The notes below the pieces were generated by a model that had not been told where the DNA came from, searched no databases, and was given only the letters and a program-made list of their open reading frames with translations. Made by a program: the position numbers and the translations under genes. Positions 1 to 6,240 of a stretch of DNA of 64,000 bases are shown piece after piece (the first letter of the stretch is position 1; each line of letters starts with the position of its first letter). The DNA is from Pseudomonas frederiksbergensis. Its GTDB lineage: Bacteria; Pseudomonadota; Gammaproteobacteria; Pseudomonadales; Pseudomonadaceae. The DNA lies in contig NZ_MOBP01000011.1 in NCBI RefSeq assembly GCF_003732665.1, positions 37,524-101,523 of the forward strand, read 5' to 3'.

Positions 1-1254
1 GTCGAGATCCCCAACGGCGGCATCACGGTTGAAACCGCTGTGGTCCTGACCGGCGCTGCTGCCAAAGGACAGAAGGTGCAGATCTTCGATGGCACCGTGT
101 CCAAGGGTGAAGCTACTGCCAATACGAGCACCGGCATCTGGACCTTGACCGTGTCCGGGCTGACCGTCGCCGCACACATTTTCACCGCCAAGGCTCTGTA
201 CGGCTCGGGCGCCACATCGGCGGCGCGCACGTTGACCGTCACTGCCGCCACCGCTCCAACCATCACCTCGGTCAAGGGCTCGCCGAGCGGTGCCGATATC
301 CCCAACGGCGGCTCCACGATTGAAACCGCTGTAGTCCTGACCGGCGCTGCTGCCAAAGGGCAGAAGGTGCAGATCTTCGATAGCACCGTGTCCAAGGGTG
401 AAGCTACTGCCAATGCGAGCACCGGCATCTGGACCTTGACGGTGTCCGGGCTGACCATCGCCGCACACAGTTTCACTGCCAAGGCTCTGTACGGCTCGGG
501 CGCCACATCGGCGGTGCGCACGTTGACCGTAATAGCAGTTGTCGCACCGACTATTACTTCAGTTCAAAACCGTAGGCAATTTGAGATCCCAAAAAACGGC
601 ATAACAACCACGACGACCCTCGCACTCAAAGGTACAGCGATGTCTGAACAATACGTCGATATTGTCTCGGGCAGCAGGACCCTCACTTCAGCGAGAGCCA
701 ATACCCAGGGCATCTGGAGCACGCCTTTAATAGATATATCGCTTGGCAATCACGACTTCATTGCCAGAGCCCAATACAGCAATAAACCACAATCCTCACT
801 CTGGAATGTCAAGGTTGTAATGGGGCAAGACTTCAATGACCTGGAGACGCAAGATATTTCATCGCGATTCATCCCTTACCCTTGGCTTGCGATAGGCAAA
901 GCACTCAATTCCAACCAAAGCCAACATTCCATCATCAAGATCCCCAATCCTACTTCAGGCCAATTTGAGGGACACGCATATGAACTTAACAGCCTCATTC
1001 TCGATGAATCATTTAGAATCGAAGTACCCGGCCAGACTGGACCCAGTCAATTTTCAAAAATAACGTTCTGGTACCAAATCTACCCCGCCCAACCACTTAA
1101 AGGACGCACAATACGCCACGGACCAATATCTCAAAACTTCAGCATCGGTTCTGGCAGCTCAGGAAAAGCAGAGTTCAACTTACCCAACCTATATATGATC
1201 GACATATACGTGAACAAATCCAAATTTATTATAGACACCATTATAATAGAATGA
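1..1254 (+). CDS. Ig-like repeat protein, 3' part
   Basis: The reading frame is open from base 1, so the gene begins upstream of the window; 417 codons are visible. Two nearly identical ~97-residue repeats come first, each with the pattern IPNGG...ETAVVLTGAAAKGQ...GIWTLTVSGL...FTAKALYGSGA, followed by a third, diverged repeat from about base 583 (IPKNG...LALKG...GIWSTPLIDI). This beta-rich layout is that of bacterial Ig-like modules found in large surface or secreted proteins. From about base 820 the sequence is unique, much richer in A+T, and encodes about 140 residues ending in a hydrophobic tail. I do not recognise this C-terminal domain. Function is unknown; surface adhesion or binding is an inference from the repeats only. 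Confidence 0.75.
   Translation, partial: VEIPNGGITVETAVVLTGAAAKGQKVQIFDGTVSKGEATANTSTGIWTLTVSGLTVAAHIFTAKALYGSGATSAARTLTVTAATAPTITSVKGSPSGADIPNGGSTIETAVVLTGAAAKGQKVQIFDSTVSKGEATANASTGIWTLTVSGLTIAAHSFTAKALYGSGATSAVRTLTVIAVVAPTITSVQNRRQFEIPKNGITTTTTLALKGTAMSEQYVDIVSGSRTLTSARANTQGIWSTPLIDISLGNHDFIARAQYSNKPQSSLWNVKVVMGQDFNDLETQDISSRFIPYPWLAIGKALNSNQSQHSIIKIPNPTSGQFEGHAYELNSLILDESFRIEVPGQTGPSQFSKITFWYQIYPAQPLKGRTIRHGPISQNFSIGSGSSGKAEFNLPNLYMIDIYVNKSKFIIDTIIIE
7..585 (+). repeat. Tandem 291-bp coding repeats
   Basis: Two units (IPNGG codons begin near 7 and near 298, period 291 bp) are almost identical at the DNA level. A third unit starting near 586 is clearly diverged. Near identity in DNA suggests recent duplication or gene conversion of the Ig-like module. 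Confidence 0.8.
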
Positions 1255-1335
1255 GAAAAATCAAGAAAAGACGAAAAATAGAAAAAAAGAGAAAAAAAGG
1301 GGACGCATTTATTTAACGGGCCGCCCCCTAAACAT

Positions 1336-1410
1336 GAGCTGCCGAAGGCTGCGATCTTTTGATCTTGATTTTCAAGGGCAAGATCAAAAGATCGCAGCCT
1401 TCGGCAGCTC
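1336..1410. repeat. Perfect 31-bp inverted repeat
   Basis: Left arm 1336-1366 and right arm 1380-1410 are exact reverse complements with a 13-base loop. The arm begins GAGCTGCCGAAGGCTGCGAT. No T-run follows, so it is not a typical terminator. It resembles a dispersed Pseudomonas palindrome family different from the main REP family in this window. Confidence 0.75.
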
Positions 1411-1513
1411 CTACAGTGGCAGCGTCACGCCAGAATATGCCTACATGTAACGCCGCCTTTTCCAGCCTTGCGCCGGTTGACTGCCCTGCCCTCTCTCCCT
1501 ATCCTCACGCCCG

Positions 1514-1750
1514 TCACGACTCATTCGTGATCGGGTTTGACGGCCTGGACTTCCTTACTACGCGCATAGCTTTTCTTTGCTCGTGCACTTGCGTGCCCGT
1601 TCATTGCATATGGTGACTGTGTGTGGGGCATCTTCGGATGCGCCGGGTTAGTGAGGACCGGTCCGTCAACCTGCGCACAGTTGCCACCCACTTCGTTTGA
1701 CGGCGATTTCGTGGCAGCTCTTTTTGAACCTATAAAGAGTTACCTCACTT
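1514..1750 (+). promoter_or_regulatory. Structured 5' leader, copy A (upstream of DUF3077 gene)
   Basis: Seen: hairpin TCACG (1514-1518)/CGTGA (1526-1530); hairpin GCATC (1628-1632)/GATGC (1637-1641) closed by a UUCG tetraloop; hairpin GCCAC (1683-1687)/GTGGC (1711-1715) with inner TCG (1693-1695)/CGA (1704-1706). The loop of the last hairpin contains TTGACGG (1697-1703), complementary to CCGTCAA (1663-1669), which would form a pseudoknot. A second TTGACGG (1537-1543) lies upstream. The same layout recurs at 26961-27160 with changed but still complementary bases. An RNA regulatory role is inferred; I do not recognise the family. Confidence 0.6.
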
Positions 1751-2035
1751 ATGACCAACGCAACCACAAAATCCACCCCGTTTTCCCCCTGCGATCACAC
1801 CGACCACCACCTCTTCGCCGTACAACCCGACATCCCCCTGCTCGACGCCCTGGAACAAGCCTCGGTCTTCCTCAGCGGCGCCGAAGCCCTCGCCCATCAA
1901 GCCCCCAACGCCACCCGTCCTGAACACATCGCGACCCTGCGCTGGGCCAGCAAGCACATGCTCGACACCGCCCGTTCACTGGTGCAGGCCTCGGTCGATG
2001 GTTTGCACGCCGCGCAAGCGGGAGGTGAAGCATGA
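1751..2035 (+). CDS. DUF3077-like small protein
   Basis: A 94-residue soluble protein with no signal peptide or membrane segment. The central pattern (LFAVQPDIPLLDALEQASVFLSGAE..., then a helix ending TARSLVQASVDGL) fits the DUF3077 family of short helical Pseudomonas proteins, whose function is unknown. The ATG at 1751 follows the structured leader by 30 bases; the ribosome-binding site is weak (AAAGAG near 1735). It overlaps the next gene by 4 bases (ATGA), so the two are co-translated. The general plan (a D.LL..AS motif followed by a helix) resembles the DUF6124 protein at 27190, which sits behind the same kind of leader. Cellular role unknown. Confidence 0.65.
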   Translation: MTNATTKSTPFSPCDHTDHHLFAVQPDIPLLDALEQASVFLSGAEALAHQAPNATRPEHIATLRWASKHMLDTARSLVQASVDGLHAAQAGGEA

Positions 2036-2298
2036 ACCCGCATATGCCGATGACCAGCAATGAGGGCGAGGTTCCGGTTTTGCTGGTGGCCACGCAAGCG
2101 CCGTTGGATGAATTGCACAGCAACGCCGCCACGCGGTTTTTGGCGGGGACGCAAATGATGGAGAGTCTGGCCAGCCTCGATATCAGCCAGGCCAAGGGTG
2201 CCGATGTGCAGCAACTGGCGCAGGCGGCGGCGATGTTGTTGAAGGATGGGTGTGATGTGATGGATGTGTTGGGGCGGCGGATTCGGGCTCGGGTTTAA
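2032..2298 (+). CDS. Small hypothetical protein coupled to DUF3077-like gene
   Basis: This 88-residue, mostly helical protein starts within the stop codon of the upstream gene (ATGA overlap), which argues for translational coupling and a shared role. It contains PLDELHSNAATRFLAGTQMM and a C-terminal helix ending VLGRRIRARV. No signal peptide, metal motif or recognised domain was seen. A distant relationship to DUF3077 or DUF6124 proteins is possible from the helix spacing but cannot be shown by eye. Confidence 0.55.
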   Translation: MNPHMPMTSNEGEVPVLLVATQAPLDELHSNAATRFLAGTQMMESLASLDISQAKGADVQQLAQAAAMLLKDGCDVMDVLGRRIRARV

Positions 2299-2330
2299 AC
2301 GCCGGGTTTGATGTTGATTGGCAGGGCCTC

Positions 2331-2487
2331 TTCGCGGGCAAGCCATGCTCCTACAGGGATCGGCTGTGTACGCAAATGCTGTGTACGACGCCCCCCCGTA
2401 GGAGCAAAGCTTGCTCGCGATGGCGATTTCACATTCAACAGGGATGGTGGCTGACGCGACGCCTTCGCGAGCAAGCTTTGCTCCTAC
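2331..2487. repeat. REPIN plus single REP
   Basis: An inverted pair of REP sequences (GTAGGAGCAAAGCTTGCTCGCGA at 2398-2420, its complement at 2465-2487) is preceded by a lone right-arm copy at about 2331-2355. It fills most of the gap between 2298 and the DUF411 gene. Confidence 0.85.
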
Positions 2488-2596
2488 AGGATTGGTGTCG
2501 TTTTTGTATTACTTCGAAACACTCTCGCCCCGCTTCATTGGCTAAAGTCGTCAAAATGCGTCTTTTTTTGACCGCCATCCGAGTCGAGTCCGTCCC

Positions 2597-3043
2597 ATGC
2601 GAACCCACCTGCGTCTGCTCGCCCTGAGCGCCCTTTTCATCTCCTCCCTGGCCCAGGCTGCCAACCCGATCCCCATCGAGGTCCACCGCGACGCCAATTG
2701 CGGCTGCTGCAAGAAATGGATCAGCCACCTGGAAGCCAACGGTTTCAAGGTCGAAGATCACGTCGAAGCCGATATGAGCACCTTCAAGCAACAGCACGGC
2801 GTGCCGCCTCGCCTGGCGTCTTGCCATACGGCGTTGATCAACGGCAAGTTCGTCGAAGGCCATGTGCCGGCCGAGCAAGTCGTGGCGCTGAGCAAACGGG
2901 ATGATCTGCTCGGCGTGGCCGCGCCGGGCATGCCGATGGGTTCACCGGGCATGGAAATGGACGGCATGAGTGATGCCTATCAAGTGATTGGTCTGAAGAA
3001 GGACGGAACTGACACGGTGGTGGCGGACTACCCCGCCCATTGA
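2597..3043 (+). CDS. DUF411 family periplasmic metal-binding protein
   Basis: A 148-residue protein with an N-terminal signal peptide (cleavage likely after AQA, residues 20-22). The mature protein has the DUF411 signature: VHRDANCGCCKKW with a CGCC thiol pair near residue 35, and a later LASCHTA cysteine. A Met-rich segment (PGMPMGSPGMEMDGM) could also bind copper. Family members are often found near copper resistance genes; no such neighbours are visible, so the metal is an inference. The ATG at 2597 has a poor ribosome-binding site. Its stop codon overlaps the next start by one base (TGATG). Confidence 0.8.
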   Translation: MRTHLRLLALSALFISSLAQAANPIPIEVHRDANCGCCKKWISHLEANGFKVEDHVEADMSTFKQQHGVPPRLASCHTALINGKFVEGHVPAEQVVALSKRDDLLGVAAPGMPMGSPGMEMDGMSDAYQVIGLKKDGTDTVVADYPAH

Positions 3044-3477
3044 TGTCCGGCGCGTACGTTGGGCTGTTTCTGGCGGCGTTCGGTGCCGCGACGCTGTTGC
3101 CGTTGCAGTCCGAAGCGGTGCTGGTGGGGTTGTTGCTCAGCGACCGGTATTGGCTGTGGTCGCTGCTGGCGGTGGCGACCCTGGGCAATGTCCTCGGCTC
3201 GCTGGTCAACTGGTGGCTGGGGCGCGGCATCGAGCGTTTTCGTGAGCGGCGCTGGTTTCCGGTCAAGCCTCGACATCTGGAAACAGCGCGCAAACATTAT
3301 CAGCGCTATGGTCACTGGTCGCTGCTGCTCAGTTGGGTGCCGGTGATCGGTGATCCGCTGACGCTGGTGGCCGGGGTCATGCGTGAGCCGTTGGGGCGAT
3401 TTCTGTTGATCGTGACCTTCGCCAAGGGCGCCCGTTATGCGGTGCTGGCCCTGATAACACTCGGCTGGATGGCTTGA
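3043..3477 (+). CDS. YqaA-like (DedA/VTT superfamily) inner-membrane protein
   Basis: A 144-residue polytopic protein. The sequence (GAATLLPLQSEAVLVGLLL..., GNVLGSLVNWWLGRG, WVPVIGDPLTLVAGVMR) matches the YqaA branch of the DedA/SNARE-associated membrane family; the G-N-x-x-G-S...N and P-x-x-G-D-P elements are typical of this fold. The ATG at 3043 is chosen because it overlaps the DUF411 stop by one base (a TTG one codon earlier is also in frame), suggesting translational coupling. DedA-superfamily proteins are linked to lipid transport and membrane homeostasis; the substrate here is unknown. Confidence 0.75.
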   Translation: MSGAYVGLFLAAFGAATLLPLQSEAVLVGLLLSDRYWLWSLLAVATLGNVLGSLVNWWLGRGIERFRERRWFPVKPRHLETARKHYQRYGHWSLLLSWVPVIGDPLTLVAGVMREPLGRFLLIVTFAKGARYAVLALITLGWMA

Positions 3478-3485
3478 TTGAACCT

Positions 3486-3573
3486 GTGGGAGCGGGCTTG
3501 CTCGCGAAAGCGGTGTGGCATTCAGCATCTATGTTGATTGACACACTGCCTTCGCGAGCAAGCCCGCTCCCAC
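3486..3573. repeat. REPIN
   Basis: Inverted REP pair: GTGGGAGCGGGCTTGCTCGCGAA type at 3486-3508, complement at 3551-3573. Confidence 0.9.
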
Positions 3574-3642
3574 AGGGGCCGGTGTTTAATGTCGGCATAA
3601 TCGCGTCCTTCCAACATCGCCGCATTTACATGGAGTGAACCT

Positions 3643-4665
3643 ATGTCCCCTTCCCGCTGGCTACCCTGCCTGCTGCTGACCGCCGCCCTGCCCATCCTGG
3701 CTCACGCCGAAGGCCCGGAATATGGCCCGGAACTCCAGGGCTTCGAGTACCCCTACACGGTCAAGCATTTCGCCTTTCAATCCCAGGGCAAATCCCTGCA
3801 GATGGGTTACATGGACGTCGCCGCCCATGGCAAGGCCAACGGCCGCAGCGTGGTGCTGCTGCATGGCAAGAATTTCTGCGGTGCCACCTGGGACAGCTCG
3901 ATCAAGGCCCTGAGCGAGGCCGGTTACCGGGTGATCGCCCCGGACCAGATTGGCTTCTGCACCTCCAGCAAACCGGACAACTATCAATACAGCTTCCAGC
4001 AACTGGCCACCAACACCCAGCAATTGCTCAAGGCCCTGGGTATCCAGAAAACCACGTTGCTCGGGCACTCCACCGGCGGCATGCTCGCCACCCGCTATGC
4101 GCTGCAATACCCGGAACAGGTCGAACAACTGGCGCTGGTCAATCCGATTGGCCTGGAGGACTGGAAAGCGTTGGGCGTGCCGTATCGCTCTGTCGATCAA
4201 TGGTATGAACGGGAACTCAAGCTCAGCGCCGACGGCATTCGCACCTATGAACGCAATACCTATTACGGCGGCCGCTGGAAACCGGAGTTCGATCGCTGGG
4301 TCGACATGCTCGCCGGCCTGAACAAAGGCCCGGGGCATAAACAGGTGGCGTGGAACTCGGCGCTGATCTACGACATGATCTTCACCCAACCGGTGTTCTA
4401 CGAGTTCAAGAACCTGCAAATGCCGACCTTGCTGCTGATCGGCACCTCCGACACCACGGCCATCGGCAGCGACATCGCCAGCCCCGAGGTCAAGGCGAAG
4501 CTCGGTCACTACGATGTGCTCGGCAAGCAGGTGGCAAAACTGATTCCCCACTCGACACTGGTGGAATTCCCGGGAATGGGCCACGCGCCCCAAATGGAAG
4601 AGCCCACACAATTTCATCAGGCCCTTCTGGGCTGGCTAAGCAAATACAACCCTGTTCGCGGATGA
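3643..4665 (+). CDS. Secreted alpha/beta hydrolase
   Basis: A 340-residue protein with a cleavable signal peptide (LLTAALPILAHA), so likely periplasmic or exported. The alpha/beta-hydrolase features are present: the oxyanion strand LLHGKNFCGATW near residue 70, nucleophile elbow GHSTGG near residue 145, and the catalytic histidine in FPGMGHAPQ near the C terminus; the acid is probably the Asp in LLIGTSDTTAIG. A GGAG ribosome-binding site lies 7 bases before the ATG. The next gene, a dehydrogenase, follows after 10 bases, so the two probably form an operon. Substrate cannot be told from sequence; esterase or epoxide-hydrolase-like chemistry is possible. Confidence 0.85.
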   Translation: MSPSRWLPCLLLTAALPILAHAEGPEYGPELQGFEYPYTVKHFAFQSQGKSLQMGYMDVAAHGKANGRSVVLLHGKNFCGATWDSSIKALSEAGYRVIAPDQIGFCTSSKPDNYQYSFQQLATNTQQLLKALGIQKTTLLGHSTGGMLATRYALQYPEQVEQLALVNPIGLEDWKALGVPYRSVDQWYERELKLSADGIRTYERNTYYGGRWKPEFDRWVDMLAGLNKGPGHKQVAWNSALIYDMIFTQPVFYEFKNLQMPTLLLIGTSDTTAIGSDIASPEVKAKLGHYDVLGKQVAKLIPHSTLVEFPGMGHAPQMEEPTQFHQALLGWLSKYNPVRG

Positions 4666-4675
4666 GGTAAGGCTG

Positions 4676-5629
4676 ATGGCTGTGCAGATTGCGGTGATCG
4701 ATGACTGGCAGGACGTGGCCAGCGGCGTGGTGGACTGGTCGGTGCTCGACAGCATCGGGCAAGTGAGTTTTATCCACGATTACCCGGCCGACAATGACGT
4801 CCTGGCCGAACGCTTGGGCGGGTTCGAGGTGATTTGTGTGATGCGCGAGCGTACTCGGTTCGACGAAGACCTGCTGCGGCGTTTGCCGAAACTGAAACTG
4901 TTGGTCACCGGCGGCATGCGCAACGCCGCCCTGGACCTGAAAGCCGCCGCCGCGTTGGGCATTCAGGTCACCGGCACCGACAGCTACAAACACGCGGCCC
5001 CCGAGCTGACCTGGGCCCTGATCATGGCCGCTACCCGCAACCTCGTCGCGGAAGCCAACGCCCTGCGCGCAGGCCTTTGGCAGCAAAGCCTGGGCGGCGA
5101 CCTGCACGGCAAGACCCTGGCGATCCTCGGCCTGGGCAGCATCGGCCAGCGCGTGGCGCAGTTCGGCCAAGTGTTCGGCATGCGGGTGATCGCCTGGAGC
5201 GAAAACCTCACCGCCGAACGGGCCGCCGAAGTTGGCGTGACCTATGTCAATAAGCAGGAACTGTTCGAACAGGCGGATGTGCTGTCGGTGCATTTGGTGC
5301 TGAGCGACCGCAGCCGTGGGATGGTTGATGCGCAGGCGTTGGACTGGATGAAACCCACGGCGCTGCTGGTCAACACTGCACGCGGGCCGATTGTCGATGA
5401 GGCGGCGCTGATCAAGGCGTTGCAGAAAAATCGCCTGGCGGGGGCGGCGCTGGATGTGTTCGATCAGGAGCCGTTGCCCGAATTGCACCCGTTCCGCAAC
5501 CTGCCCAATGTGCTGGCCACGCCCCACGTCGGGTATGTCAGCCAGCAGAATTACCATCAGTTCTTTTCCCAGATGATCGAAGACATACAGGCTTGGTCGG
5601 CGGGTGCGCCGGTTCGGTTGTTGAGCTAA
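4676..5629 (+). CDS. D-2-hydroxyacid dehydrogenase
   Basis: A 317-residue NAD(P)-dependent 2-hydroxyacid dehydrogenase. The nucleotide-binding motif GLGSIGQRV lies near residue 150. The catalytic triad typical of the family is visible: Arg in VNTARGPIVDE, Glu in DVFDQEPLP, and His in ATPHVGY. Family members interconvert 2-keto acids and D-2-hydroxy acids (glyoxylate/hydroxypyruvate or phosphoglycerate types); the exact substrate is not evident. It starts 10 bases after the hydrolase, preceded by a TAAGG ribosome-binding site, and is the last gene before a REPIN and the glgA promoter region. Confidence 0.85.
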   Translation: MAVQIAVIDDWQDVASGVVDWSVLDSIGQVSFIHDYPADNDVLAERLGGFEVICVMRERTRFDEDLLRRLPKLKLLVTGGMRNAALDLKAAAALGIQVTGTDSYKHAAPELTWALIMAATRNLVAEANALRAGLWQQSLGGDLHGKTLAILGLGSIGQRVAQFGQVFGMRVIAWSENLTAERAAEVGVTYVNKQELFEQADVLSVHLVLSDRSRGMVDAQALDWMKPTALLVNTARGPIVDEAALIKALQKNRLAGAALDVFDQEPLPELHPFRNLPNVLATPHVGYVSQQNYHQFFSQMIEDIQAWSAGAPVRLLS

Positions 5630-5645
5630 GACCGCGTTATCGTTC

Positions 5646-5736
5646 TTCGCGAGCAAGCCCGCTCCCACAGGGTTTTACCGTGAACACAAATGTTGTGTAC
5701 ACACAAATCCCCTGTGGGAGCGGGCTTGCTCGCGAA
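5646..5736. repeat. REPIN
   Basis: REP arms at 5646-5668 and 5714-5736, in the opposite order (TTCGCGAGC arm first) to most others here. It lies just after the dehydrogenase stop codon. Confidence 0.9.
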
Positions 5737-6017
5737 GAGGCCCTCACATTCACCACACCTTTCAAACCCAACGCACCGCAACAGTGCATACCCCGTTCTC
5801 CCCGTGCACACCAATATGAATCCCCGGTGACATTTTGGCCCGCCCTTGCAAATAAACCTGCCCTTCGTCGGTGCGTTCGCCCTGCAAACTTGCACGTCCG
5901 TACCTCTTTAAACCGATTGTCGAACAATTTTGCCATCTGGTCCGCGACGCTCTAAGTTCTGGCCTAGACTGATTTTCGCGAGTCGGAACCGGTTGGTCAC
6001 AAAGCAGGAAATTAGTC

Positions 6018-6046
6018 GAAACTTTTACCTGTTGTGCAGAGTCCTC
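6018..6046 (+). promoter_or_regulatory. Weak AlgU-like promoter candidate for glgA operon
   Basis: GAAACTT (6018-6024) is followed after 17 bases by TCCTC. The core ACTTTTACC-N12-TC is identical in sequence and spacing to the stronger AlgU-type site upstream of glgE (35544-35571). The -10 is poor against the TCTGA consensus, so this is tentative. Confidence 0.3.
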
Positions 6047-6068
6047 TCTTAGACAGGTGTGTTCCGAC

Positions 6069-6084
6069 TGGTGCAATCCTTGCA
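6069..6084 (+). promoter_or_regulatory. Possible sigma-54 (RpoN) site upstream of glgA
   Basis: TGGTGCAATCCTTGCA keeps the required GG and GC dinucleotides at the -24/-12 spacing of the TGGCAC-N5-TTGCW consensus, with two substitutions. No enhancer site was identified. Confidence 0.25.
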
Positions 6085-6240
6085 ACAGCCCCTGTATGAG
6101 CCGCTCCACCCTTTGTGCTTTAGCGTATTGGGCAGCCCTTGCTTACCGATGCGTAGCGCGTTTGCGCCCGGCCACAGGATTTGGCCACGAACACCGTTTG
6201 TGCCAGGCCTAGAATTAGATCAACAACACGGGAGATTCAT

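Larger units (their letters stand above)
1255..1750. other. Intergenic region: AT-rich tail, hairpin repeat, RNA-like leader
   Basis: This 496-base gap has an A-rich stretch (1255-1300), a long perfect inverted repeat (1336-1410) and a structured leader (1514-1720), both listed separately. The short reading frames here show no coding signal. Confidence 0.6.
5630..6240. other. glgA upstream region
   Basis: This 611-base gap holds a REPIN (5646-5736) and then about 500 bases without a convincing gene. It must contain the promoter of the glgA operon; candidate AlgU-like and sigma-54-like sites are listed separately. Confidence 0.6.

Noticed and set aside
1336..1410. Transcription terminator
   Set aside because: Despite a perfect stem there is no T-run on either side; treated as a dispersed palindrome.
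1696..1730. Intrinsic terminator at the end of leader copy A (hairpin then five T)
   Set aside because: The T-run is short and copy B has none at the same place, so attenuation by an intrinsic terminator is not supported across both copies.
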